DNA of 64,000 nt from Icerya purchasi (lineage: Eukaryota; Arthropoda; Insecta; Hemiptera; Monophlebidae), in the NCBI GenBank assembly GCA_039619475.1, contig CM077115.1, positions 534,844,315 to 534,908,314 on the forward strand, read 5' to 3'. Made by a program: the position numbers and the translations under genes. Shown piece after piece: positions 1-13,000 of this stretch; the first letter of the stretch is position 1, and the number at the start of each line of letters is the position of its first letter. Under the pieces are notes generated by a model that saw nothing but the letters and a program-made list of their open reading frames with translations, searched no databases and was not told the DNA's origin.

Positions 1-648
1 AAACAGAATTAATGTAACCTAATAAACTTAATTGGATGGGGCACATTAATTTTTGTTGTCATATAACTCTATATGTAATGAATCTTACAAAATACATTTG
101 CCTCATCATCGGTAGTATCCGAAGTGAGGACCCCCCCCCCAAAAAAATAGGAATATATTGCTGCAAACAAAAACAGAAATTAAAGAAAAACGATAGAGTT
201 TTAATCAACAGTTCTGAAAGGTAACTTTCAAAAATTATCTTAGAAATAGAGTTAGATGGATTGTGTAAGAAAGTTGGAAGTACTTTCGTGCTGAAGTCAG
301 AAGTGGAGAGATAAAAAAAAGAATTAAGGGAAGAAGAAGGACAAGCCGTTTTAAGAGCTAGAACATAAGAGGGAGCAACAGAATTTCGGAGTTTTTCTAA
401 AATTAGATAATTCACTTTCTTTTTGAAAATTCTCTTTAATTGCTGACTATTAAGTAATACAAAAAAACCATGGTAATTTCGAGAAAAACCAAAAATGTTT
501 TTACACTTTTGTTCGCGCAGCATTATAAGTAAGCCATTTTTAGTTATATTAGTTTACTATTGAAAGAAACGAGAAAAAGAATAAAAAAAATTACAATGTA
601 CGATTAAAAAAGTGACCCGAAATGTATCAAATGTTATTATTAATTTAC
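1..648. other. COASY downstream intron, no exon recognised
   Basis: This stretch lies 3' of the last visible COASY exon and begins with that intron's donor (GTAAAT on the minus strand). I see no P-loop or other dephospho-CoA kinase motif on the minus strand, so the next exon should lie left of base 1. A minus-strand reading frame of about 150 codons covers bases 59-523 but matches nothing I know. It is Ser/Phe/Leu-rich in the way the reverse of purine-rich LINE DNA often is. A run of C followed by A lies near base 130. Confidence 0.4.
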
Positions 649-2688
649 CTTTGATGATGATAAAACGGTACCAAGCATTTTAATTCGAATGGTGCTAGAA
701 CTAATTTTATCTTCGAATATAGTGTTATCGCTCGTTGGTGATTTCAGTAACGGAATTATAGCTGTATCAAGCGGCTTTAATTGATTTAATTTCCGCAATT
801 CATTAACTTTCTCGATACCCGTTATAGTGTCTTCGGTGGCTACTATGAGCTGTAAAATGGTACATAAATAAAATCTAACATTTCATCTTATGAAATTGGA
901 AAAACTAAAGAATATTTCGTGGTTTAAAAAGTTCATAACGGTTTAGTGAAATTCACTATTTCTGTAATATAGAGAGCAGTGGACAATATGATTACGAAAG
1001 AAAATAAGAAAATATAATGACCTCTAAGGTTCGATCGTATTTTGTTGGTCCGTAAATATCATATATTGGTACAATATCGTAATCCAAATTAGGTTCTAAA
1101 TCCTTCAATAGATTTTTTACATGATTCATTCTATATTCGCACGAATCAATGAGTTCTGGTAATACTTTCGCTGCAATCAGATTAATCTCAATATTGTTTC
1201 GTATAAATTGCGAATTTGTTAACTACGTACGACCACCGAAGATATTAGAAATGTGTCATATAGTAAGATTAGAACTGATAAATAAAAGTTGAATGCCATT
1301 AGATAACGTAAAATACATTAGCCGTAATTGTAACTGATTTCTTATCTTATATGAAAACATGAAAGTAGGTGAAAAGAAATCTTCAGTGAACAAATATGGA
1401 AATACAAGAGAACATATGTAACTTTAGGCGCTAAATAAAATTATGAATATACGCAAATTACTTTAATTACTTTCTACACTATAATAAGAATAATAATTGT
1501 AAAATTACGAGAATTTGAAATGATAAGCATTTAATGAATTTGGAAGAAAACAGTTTTTCTTAATGAAATTTAATAAAAAAATTTCAGCATAATAGGAAAT
1601 TTTTAAATAAAGTGGGATGGTCTGATGTTACGTTGAAAAAGAAATAAATTGTGATATTAAAAAAATTACGATTCTTTACGAATTATAAACAATAAATTCG
1701 GGATTTTACCAACTTCAGCGCACCGAGCGTTGTATAATGTTAAAAAGGAATTATTTAGGTTCTAATATAAAACGAATGTAATGCAACGAAACAGAAATCA
1801 TTATAAATGCTGAAATATTAAAATATTATAAACATGTGTCGGTGTTTATAGTATTTTAACATTTCAACATTTATTAAAATTATAATTTCTGTTTTGTTTC
1901 CTTGGTTTTCGTTTTATATATTACATGAATACAGAAATGGATGGCATACACCTACTTATCTTAACTTGAAAATAATTAACTTTTGGCGAGACTTGTAATA
2001 TTGAAAATAATTATAAAATAAAATTGTACAATTATACACGTATTGTAATGATGGTACAAAAAAAAAAAAAAAAAAAATGTTCTATACAATACCAACACTT
2101 GAGCATTGAATTGTCGCTAACGCCAACACAAAGTTTTTTTCGACATCGTAAAATCGCTTCGGTTAAAAGAATTTTATGTCCGTGATGAAGTTTATCGAAT
2201 GTTCCACCTAAAACTACATTATCGTACTCTTTAATTTCGGTCTTATTAAATGACAGTTGCGAAACGCCGGTTTCAGAAGTAGGTAACAGTATATAATCGC
2301 ATAATTCAGACTTCGTTCCAACAAACATGGATGAAAATTTTTTCATTTCGAGCGAGTCGAAATTATTATCGAAGTATACAACATCTATAATGTTCTGTGT
2401 GAAAATTTTAGAGAATTTTTCGGATTTTAAATTTGATAAAAGAATTCTAACATCTAAGTTATTTGACACATTTGTACACTCGTAATAATGATGAATTATA
2501 TTTTTATAAATCGATTTATCATTAACGGCGGAACATTTATCCGTGCAAAATATATCTGAAATTTTTTCCGGTATTAATTGAATGTATAAACAAGACTGCA
2601 CTTCATTCTGTATAATAGAAAATATTTTACGTAAATCGGTAGTATTACATAAAACTAATAATGCCGTTTTAAACGTCATACTTAGCAA
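649..2688 (-). CDS. Coasy: CoA synthase (PPAT/DPCK bifunctional), first three coding exons, partial
   Basis: COASY makes coenzyme A from 4'-phosphopantetheine: a PPAT domain forms dephospho-CoA and a DPCK domain phosphorylates it. Visible exons on the minus strand are 2688-2097, 1170-1022 and 849-649. Exon 1 encodes the family N-terminal region (LDVRILLSNL near residue 79) and the nucleotidyltransferase motif GGTFDKLHHGH near residues 161-171, including the HxGH-type HHGH. It ends inside a Ser codon so that exon 2 continues LKS-KVLPEL as in animal homologues. Exon 2 runs on to DIYGPTKYDRTLE. Exon 3 starts LIVATEDT and includes ISSSTIR, the second PPAT nucleotide-binding motif. The three exons join in phase. 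The start is the first Met at 2688, with a second Met three codons later; either could be used. The donor of exon 2 (GTCATT) is weak. The kinase domain is outside the window. Identification is by remembered family motifs; the junctions are inferred. Confidence 0.9.
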
Positions 2689-3278
2689 TAAACTAATATT
2701 AGAAATACATTAACAAGTAACATGAGATTCTTAATTTTTATACACTTTATTTATTTTTTTTTACATTATAAACACAGTTTTGTTTTTTGGCTTTTTGAGT
2801 TCATCTAAAACACTGAAAAAATAATAATCGATTAATATTTCGATTGAAATTAAAATTTATTAAATTATACAAAAAATTTCAAGAAATAAGTAAATTTTTT
2901 AAACGTAATTAAATTCAAAAATACGTAAATATATTTCATTTGAATAAAATATAATGTAACATCAAGCGACTGCGAATTAAAAATAAGAGTTGTATATCGA
3001 ATTTAATGCGCAAAAATTAAAAAAAGTAAATAGGAAGATTATATTATAAATATTGCGTAGAAATTTTTGAATTGACCAGCAGAATTATTTTACTACTGTT
3101 TTTTGACATTTCTTATAATCGATTTTTCGATTTTGCAATACATTAATAATATAAAATATGTCAGGATATTATTATTTTACACAGGTGGTCACACTGTTTC
3201 AGATGTCGGAAAAATTGAATAATATATGTTTTTGGCGAAAGTAAGAATTACGTTATAATAAGTTTGTTTTGTAAGTAG
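2689..3278. other. interval between COASY and the first visible CWC25 exon
   Basis: These 590 bases separate the COASY start from the first recognisable CWC25 exon, which is transcribed away from it. The interval is AT-rich with no clear TATA box or initiator. It could hold a bidirectional promoter if CWC25 starts here. However, none of the conserved CWC25 N-terminal motif (a Lys-Lys-Ser-Trp-His core) can be found in any frame, so the interval may instead be intron of CWC25 with COASY nested in it on the other strand. Confidence 0.4.
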
Positions 3279-6200
3279 TTTTATTAAAATGGAGTGGATG
3301 TACAAAAATTCGGTCGACGATGAAGATTACCTATTGGGTCGACGGATTGGAAAAAGTTACGCTGAAGATACCGATTCAAAAGAAATATATAAAAGTACGA
3401 ATTAAATACTTCTTATTTGCTCTATAGCTATTACTACTCGCGAGTTTTGCTCTCATATTTATACCGTTCTTACCGAATAATTGTCAAATTCAACCTTTTT
3501 TTTTTTTTTATTTCTCTTTCATCTTTCTATTTGCTTTGTACACTTATTCGATGAAAAAAAAAAAAAAAAATTTTGCGAGCTATTCTCTGCATTTTGATTT
3601 GTTTGTACGCATTAGTTTTTCATAAATAGCGGAATTTTACCGCACAGTTTGTTTTGTTAAAGTTTTTCAAAAATGCATTCGTTTTTCTTAGTGTAAAATA
3701 CAACGCCAAAAATATGGAATATTATACGTAAATTTAAAAAAATGTGTTTTATAAAATTCACCTGGGAATTGATAATTTAATTTTTTTTTCTTTGATAAAA
3801 TGAAGAGTTCTATTAAACGTATTAATATTAAATTATTATTTCGAGCTTATTTGTCTGTGTATTTGACAACAGTTAGACCAGATATTTTATCAAAAGTAAT
3901 TTAAAAAATTTGATTTCGGAATTCTCTTGTCCCCTCCCCTCGAAATTGAAATAGAAGGGTACAGCAGTTTTTACCATGAAAAAAAATATATCTTTATTAC
4001 ATTTTCGTAAACATTAATAGATTTTTGCACAGATAGAGGAATAGACTTGGTAGAAAAAATGTGTGTGCTGAAAAGTCAAGCATCTAACAGTATAAATAGA
4101 ATTTAAGTCCATTTCATTTATCCAATGCTGTTAAGTGTCAAATAATGATATGCGCATAAACCAAAAGACTATCCTTTACACAGTTTTACGCTATAAATAA
4201 TAACAATTTTATAAACTGGGAAGAAAAGGTAAAAAATGTGAACAAACGCTTCCGAATATTAAGTTCTGTACTATATATTATTCGGACGAACTTTACGATA
4301 TTATTTAAAGAAAACAGCTATATACAATAACAATTTTTACTTATTTACATTGAATAATTTTAATTTTTTGACAATGTGTTACCGGTGGGGGTCTCAGCCA
4401 AACTGTTCGTCACGCTTTTTTTAAGAGCAAAAACTGTAACGCTATTTAATTAAAACATACGAGTGTTATGTCAACTGAATCCTGTAATATTAATTATATG
4501 GGCAATCAAAATAACTGCTGCTACCATAGTATCAAGGAGTGTTCGTAACCAGGAGAGTGAAGACCACCTGGAATTTTACATATTGTAGTGTAGATACTTT
4601 ACACTTTTTTTTCCATATCAATTAAGGAAAATTTTAAAATAATATTAAGAATAAAATTGTTTTGAATTTTTTTTCTTTCTTATTACTAATTCACAAGAGT
4701 GTTACATTTTATAGGGCTTTCTATTTAACGATAATAAATTATTTTATTTACGTAATAAATTCGTTAAACGAAATTTCTTATTTGCAATTTGTAGAAACTT
4801 CACATCGTGACATATCTGCTGACAATCAGTTTACACAAGTTGACGAATCAAAAAAGTTATTGGAAGATCCGTTAATATATATTAAAAAAAAAGAACTGGA
4901 ATCAAAAAAAGAGCTGTTAAAAAATCCGATTAAACTTAAACGACTGCAGGTACGTATTTTATAATAATTAAATTCGTTGTTTTCTTTTTTTTTTTTTTTT
5001 TTTTTAAATCTGTTGGGGTTGTTAAAAAAAAAAAGACATTGGCCCAAGAAAAGAGAAAAAGATGAGAAGCGAATCAGATATTTATGCGATTAGATATGGA
5101 GGATAGAAAATACTGAATTACTGGAATGACCGAGCGTGATAGCAAAGAGAGAACAAAAGATGCACAATACGGAGTTGGAAGACCAATTGACAGAAGAGAA
5201 GAGTAAAAGGAAGAACGTTCGGAAGCGATACAGGTGCACTCAAACAAAATGTGATTAGCGTCACCTATAAAGTTTCGAGGGTGAAGAGGACAGAGAGTAA
5301 AGGGGGCTAGAAAGAAGCGAAATAAAAAAGCAGGGAGTAAACTGTGCCCAAAAGAAGGCGACAGATTGCAGAGAGAGTTGAACGTCGCATGGAGGGGAAA
5401 TTGAAAAACCAGTTGGATAAGACGGTAGATTAGGCTGGATAAAGAGATAAAATGAATCCGTATTTGAGAAAGAAGAGGAATTCGAGTTTAACCATAGTTT
5501 GTAATGAGCTGAAGTGGGGAGGAGATTAATAATATGAGATGAAAAAACGCTGAGAAATTTACCGGTAGAAGAGGATGAACACGAGCTAGTGTATCGGCCG
5601 AGTTGGTACCTTCGATTTCAGAATGCCCAGGAATCCACAGTGGGTCAATTTGGACGAAGTGAAAAAGGAAAATGTTATGGGTAAGGGAGCTTATAAGAAG
5701 GATTACGTAATTAACAGAGAGAGAAGGAAAAGAAAAGGAGATGTCTTGAAGGACACTGTGGGAATCTGATATAATAAGGATTTTATGAGAAATTAATGGA
5801 AGAAGCAATTAATTAGGGCGACACGCAGAATAGCAGTAGACTCGGCATAGAAAACTGAACAGAAGGAAGGAAGTGTGAAGGTTTCAGAATAATTTAAGGA
5901 AGGCTGAGCCAACGCCATTGGGTCGTTTGGAACCGTCGGTGAAGATCGCAAAATTATTATGGAAAAGAGAGCCAAATGTACTTAAAAACTCCGATTTGAC
6001 AACACAATGAAGGAAAGGTTTGGTAGGGCAAGTTAAGAATAAGCAATTAACGGGATTTAGGTGCGTGGAAAAACTGAAAGAAAAGTACGGCAACTTGTCG
6101 AATGAATAAATGTATAGTGAAAATTGAGAGAGACGGGTGGAAATGAGAGATAGTATTGGAGTTTTGTTGATGGTAAATCGCCATTTGCTTATAATAATAT

Positions 6201-9200
6201 TTTTATTTTGTATCTATTGAATCCAATTTTCGGAAAATTATATTTCGTATGATTTATTCTAAATGAATGTTAAACATTCTTGTTGTTGAGAAACTGTACA
6301 GACACTCTCTCTCTTATATTTTACAGATTATACTCTGTGGTTTCTGTTACAGACACTGAATTAACCAACAAGAGATCATAATTACCTGTTTTTCACATTT
6401 GCATAATTATTTTATTAATTTTTAATGTTTGTTTTTGTAACTTTTAATGACGTTATTGCTGAAAAGCCGGCGAATTTTATTTTTTGAAATAATAAAAAAA
6501 AAAAAAAAAGGCTACTCTGTGCATGGTTATCAAAGAGAACAAATTGTTAAAAATATATATACCAGAATAACTTTTTTGGTAGAATGAAATTTTTTTTCGG
6601 TCTTTGATTTTTTCGCATCAATATACCGGGGTAATAAAATTGTTGTATTTCGTAGGAAGCTAAGCAGAGCAGTGCCGTGATTGTTTCTAGCGACAGTAAT
6701 TCTACAAGTCACACGTTGGAATATTGTTTACTGGTAACGAACGCAATTTGGTCTATACTGAAATATATGCCGGACACTATCAATATTCAGTCTTTGTTGG
6801 AATATGTTCAGCATAAACGAGCCTCGAACAAACAGATTAAAGGTTCCGAATTGTACCGCAAGTTTTGTCGGAAAAAAAAGAAAACGATTACTAAACCGAA
6901 TTGTAAGGGTAAGTCGAAGCAGAAGCAGCAGAAACCGATTGTTAAAACAAAACACAAAATTAAGGCTGAACGCAGTTCGGTAGATAGTAAAGAGAACGCC
7001 GAGAAAGCTAGTGACAGATTTGTGACTGTAATCAGTAGTAGCGGTGCTGATGATGGTAAACGTATCAGTCGTAATACAGTCAAACGGGATCACCAGATTA
7101 AAAAGGAATATCGCAGCTGTTCTAACGAGTCGTACAATGATAAGCACTGTCGTCGTAGACCTGTTAAAGACAGCGATCACGGTAGCAGTATCAGTCACGA
7201 AGACAAGTACACTGCCGGCGATAACGAAAGGCAGTATTTTTATTCTGACAGTAAATCTAGAGATCAGCAACAGCATCATCGTGGCCATCGTCCAGCGAAA
7301 CGTAGCTTCGATCGCTCGCTGACGAATAAAAAAAAACGCTCGTCCAGCAGCGAGACGTCAATCAGCGATTCCTCCGATAGTCGTCATTCGACCAGTTGTA
7401 AGCCTCAGATCAGAATATCGCAATATAAAAAGCAGCATGGTGAAATTAGCGACAATGGGAAAGGTCTTCAGCGGCACGGACAACAAAGCGACAGCGGCCA
7501 TCGCAGAGAGCGTCATGCCGTTTACAGTCGCGAGCATGATCGCCATCACGGACTCGGCGATGCACGTTATCGAGAACGCGTTAACAGTCAACATCGCAAA
7601 CGAAGTGACGATCGCCGTCATGAGCGCAGTGACGTTCCTTATCGCGAACGCAGCGATAATCGCCGTCACGAATGTCATCGTGACGGCCGTCGTTCCGATA
7701 ATGAACAACAGGCCCGTCACCATGAGCAGCGCGGTAATTCACATCGTCCTAGTTACGATCACAGTCACGATCGTGAACAACCGGATGATGGTTATCGTCG
7801 TGAAAAGGACGATAATAGTCACAAACGCAGCGACCGATACATCGAGCGTATCGTTATTACAAGGAATTTCGCTGCTCCGGGAAATACTTCTGGCGGCGAG
7901 GATATGAAAAGAAAATCTAATCGCGACACAGATCGGTACGATGATAAACATATAAGAAAATCAGATGACAGTTCTGTACATAGCGGCAAAATGCAACAAA
8001 GCAGAAACACCAAAGTACTGCTGGATAATGAAAGAACTTCAAAAAGGCATAAAGAAGCCTCTGCTAATATTTCAATGGATGTAAGTATTATGTATATCTC
8101 ACGCTTTATGTTTAATTGGCGCTAGTAATTATAATTCAAAATATGTAGTAATAATAACCGTAACACTTAAATGTATGCGAGTATCTCTTTATAGTGAGTT
8201 TGATGCATCTGCGTTACAGATAAATACGCAGTAATATAAAACAAAAAAATATGTTTTTATATTAATTTTTTGTACCAGTCAACAACTATGAGAAATGCGC
8301 ATTTTAATCGTATTTTCTTATTAATTTATTTTCATCTTCATTATGTTGTTACGAAATTATCAGCGATTTTCCCAGTTGGCAGTCGTTTTACATTGCACTT
8401 ATGTGTTATAATTCTTTCTATAAAACATTCGCCATCTTTATTCTTTGTCTTACATTTATTATATTTAAATGAACAGATACATACATACACGCACGAAATA
8501 TTGATACACGTTAAACTAGTATGTTCGGATTCATTTACACACTTTTAAGTGCTTTAGCAAATTTATTATATCTCGTTTTTTTGTAATTTTAAACGACTGT
8601 TTGTGTCTTCCCTTCTTCCTAATTACCTCTCGGTTTTTATTGTCATTTATGATTTTCAACATTTTTCGCTATATCTACGGTTCAATAGTTTCCATCTTTT
8701 CTTTTTCTTTCTATTTCGTAGTTCATATCTCCGACATGTTACAATAACATACAGTATGCATCTTCCTATTTCAACTGTACTGTTCCATTTCAAGCGCCCT
8801 GATTGCCTATATTCGTACCTTCTTGTTGAACAGATTTAGTACTTAGTGACATGTATAGCGCGTCTGTATGTAGGGCTGTACCTTGAAAATTTGTTCGGAA
8901 ATGTTCGATTTATCGATCAGCCTAACTGTGTACAAACTGTACAACCAAGCGCATTTAATATTGTACACGATAATTTGCCATTTCCTTCCACGACTAGCGG
9001 TAAATATCCGTTATAGATTTTCTTTAGTTTAATTGTTTATCTTGTTTTAGTCATGAACTTCTATACTTTTTGATTTGTTCAACGATCACTTCGTTTTTCT
9101 TTTTACCTGCTTCTCTTTTCTTTACATTTTTCTTTCTTCCATAAACTTTTTAACATTGCTTTACCAATTTTTAAAGCTTACTTCGCTTTTTGCTTTTATT

Positions 9201-9908
9201 AAATGCATTTTCAGACCTTGTATACCTTCTTTTTTTTTCTCTCTACATTATTCAACCGGCTCTTGTGCCGTTCTTATCTGCTGATATTTTCCCTTGGGTC
9301 TGCAATACTAATTTCAGATATAAATTTCACTCTAAAAGATTACATATTAAATATAAAATAACTCGCGTGTATTACTTTATATTATGACCAAAAGTTATAT
9401 TTATATGTAACTTGGAAACGGTACTAACGTTTTTAATGAAGTTTACGAATTAGCGTTTTTTAGAGGTTTAAATAAATAAATTGGTGAAGTCGTATCATCA
9501 AGGTAATTCTACGAAACGAGCAATTTTAGGAGGAAGGCATAAGCAAAGCGCTTAGTTACACCATGGTAAAAAATCAATTTATTTACCATAGTACCTGAAA
9601 ACAGATAAAGACATATTTTTCTTTCCCGATGAAGTATATATTTATTTACACTTTACGCAGCGAATTTAAATATCAAGTTAATTCCTAAATATACAGCGGA
9701 TGTCATTATAGAGCTATACAATTGAAATATTTGTGGCTTATACGTATTTGTTTTTATTTTTTGTAACGCGGGAATGCTTCAACGTAAAAATCAATAATGC
9801 AATTTATACAAAAATGTAGCTTTCGTGTCACACGTACATATTACTACTAAATAATTGACTTTATTAATCCATTTACTGATTTGCAAGTTCAGTTCTGAGC
9901 GAAGCGTC

Positions 9909-9943
<35 letters not shown>

Positions 9944-9976
9944 GCTGTAAAGATTTATAATAATTTCTAACACTTA

Positions 9977-10023
<47 letters not shown>

Positions 10024-13000
10024 ACTCGGCCATTTTGGCCTCGCAAGGGGCTGTGCCCCTTGACCCCTCTTGCTTTCATTTCTGTCTCTTTCTCTTTTAT
10101 ACTTTGTATAAAATGATGAGAATTTACAACGTAATTCTTACTGGCATCAACACAAAAAAAAATAACATAACCACAAAAGTCCTATTCTAACATTTAACTT
10201 TCATTATATAAAATTAAGACATTTTTTCGTTACATATTTCATTACATAAAATTGGGACATTTTTTCGAATGGGGGGTAGCCTAAGAATTACGTTGTAATT
10301 AATATATATATATATACAGTGAAACTTCTGAATAACGGACAATCGAGGGACCAAAAACTTTGTCCGGTATTAAAAAGTGTTCGCTAATGGGAAATAATAA
10401 TGTATGTACAGTTTACTGAAATTTACATTATTGTGTTTAACAAGAATATAAAATATAGTACGTAATATAAAAAAATACAATACATATTTACTTAAGACAT
10501 ACATGCATCTAAAATATAAAAAAAAAGTGTTCGTATAATATAAAAATAGGTATGTATGTACAGTACTACTACAGTACTTGATTATGTTTGTATTCCAGGA
10601 TTAGTTGATAAACAAGTTAGGCAGTAGAGTATAAATCACTTTTTGTTTTTAAGAACACAAGATAATCTATAATTTTAATCACTTATATTTAAAATATTTT
10701 TTTTTGTTTTAACACATACTGTAAATCCTAGCGTCTATCGAACATATTTCAGTTTCCTATGAAAAAAAATCGGTAATTTTACATTGTTCGTTTTTTTCAT
10801 TTAAAATCCGCGATTCGTCGTGCACTTGGCAGTTCGGATATCATTTTTAAATCTTCAGCACCGGAGCTTTATGAATGAAACACGTTTTTTTTTTAGGTTT
10901 TCCAATTAACGGGTCAACATTATTTAAAGTTTCCCCGTCAACTTCAGTAGTTGTGTCGTCTTCTTCGCCATCATAAACATTATTATTGTCATCACAGTCT
11001 ACTATGGATTTTGTTTTTGCATGAATTCAGCTGCTAATTCATTTATATGTCGGTACATGGATCTTCCACATGTAATCCCTCGTGTCTATTAAACGATAAT
11101 CTGGGGCACTAATTGAACTTTTTTTGACAAACTTTGTCCGTTTAACAGAAATCGAATTTCGAAAATTATACTTATTAAAGTGTCCACGTCCGTAATTGGG
11201 AAATAATTTTATATTGTGTCTTATAGGAAAATGTCGGGGATTTTAAAATTGTCCGCTAGTAGAAGTTTCACTGTATATAAATAAATAAAAATTACTTATA
11301 ATTATTATCAAGCTTTGATAACGGGTAAAGATCTTCCTCAAACGAGCCCGTTCAAGCCGGTCTCAAGCTGCTCTGTAGTAATGTTTATTTCCAAGCATTT
11401 AAATGTTGTCGTCCTTCTATTTTAATTTTTGCCTATCCTATTTTCTTTTATTAATCCATTACGGTTTTTGTCCATTTATCAATGTGTCCAATTCCAGTTA
11501 AATCTTTTTATTACTCTGGTAAAATGATAACTGCAATTATATTTCAGTTAATTCCTAATCTTTTTTAAATTTACTCCGTCCTTTAACTTTACCGTTTAAC
11601 AGCGATCTCTCCAGTACGTTTTGCCTTTTCTTTATTTCATTAAATATGCTACCTGATAAAGTCCAAGTTTGACAACCGTATGTAAGAGTAAACAATTCAG
11701 TACTTCGCATTTTAATCTGCTACACACTGTTTTGTCCTTTGAAGATATGTTTTAAAGACCAGTATTTCTTCCTCCATGTAAAAGTAATTCTGCGTTCTAC
11801 CTCTTTTACTGTATACTGTTATTCGACGATATCAGCTGGCCTAAATAAATCAAATTTTCGAGTTTTTCCGCTTCCTTATTATTTAATTTTATTATTAACC
11901 TGATTTGAATTCGGTAAGCTATCATTTTCGTCTTATCTAAATTTATACTTCAACATGCGCTTCTTTCTCTGCATCATTCAGTTCATTTAACGTAGTCCGT
12001 AATTCACCCACTTTCTTTGATAATAACAGTACAGTATCCTCTGAAAATCTAAGATTATTTTAAAATTTACTGTTTTCTTTTTTTTTTTAAATATCCTTGC
12101 TTTATTTTCTGAACGTTTCTTCGAACGCTGTGCTGAACAGTATTATGAGCAATTCTGGTCACACACGTCATATGTAATTGAGTTCTCGGAAATGGCTGTA
12201 ACGATTTAGATAAAATTTACGAATGAGATTAGAAATCTATTGTGCTAGGAAATAGAGGCAAATAGTGTTTATTTTCGGTGATTAAACTTATATTTTGGTT
12301 TTAATAAAAAGTAAATAATTTACCGTGTAATGGAAAAACACGATATTTATAAGGCGATTTTGAAATATTACGCGAACATTTAACACTTTCAGAATTTGAA
12401 AAATAGGCTAATACAATATTGTAACTTTTTTGTTCTATATTATTGTTGTATTTTTAAATGTTTGTGAAACTCGTGAATATACTTTAATTAATCTGCAAGT
12501 TAAATCCGAGCAAAGCTTGGTCGCCGGCTATTTGTATTACGAATTTGTCGTTATTATGTTTATTTAAAGCTTCCGTTTACACGTATAAAATTAATTTAAG
12601 TAATGCGTTGCCTTTCGTTTAAAAATTTCTGTGCTAATTAATGACCGTGTCATTTTTACCTAGCGATTAATATGAAAAATCGTAAAATTTGAAACAATTA
12701 AAAACAGCGCATTTATTTAAACCAATTTTTCTATTACAATTACAGAAGAGGCTGTAATCTGTAAGTCTAGAGGATGTCCTCTCTTGGTAAAGTCCAAAGT
12801 CTCGAGTATATATATATATATATATATATATCAGTGGCGAATCCTGATTTTTTCCCTGATACTTCTCTGAGACAGAAAAATGTTGTGATGGAACCAACTC
12901 GACATACAAAATCGGAAGCACTACTGCACAAATTAAGAAACCACTTTTTTAATACCTGATTAGTAAACGCTAGATGTTTGATTTGCTGCTTACGTTACTA

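Noticed and set aside
59..523. Minus-strand frame as a further COASY exon
   Set aside because: It has no P-loop or other dephospho-CoA kinase motif and its composition is Ser/Phe/Leu-rich.
3203..3240. Possible CWC25 first exon starting at an ATG and ending at a good GTAAG donor
   Set aside because: The intron to the next acceptor would be only 38 bp and the peptide does not resemble the family N-terminus.
6728..7951. Several antisense and alternate-frame ORFs over the large CWC25 exon
   Set aside because: They mirror a stop-poor low-complexity exon; the plus frame alone joins the other exons in phase.
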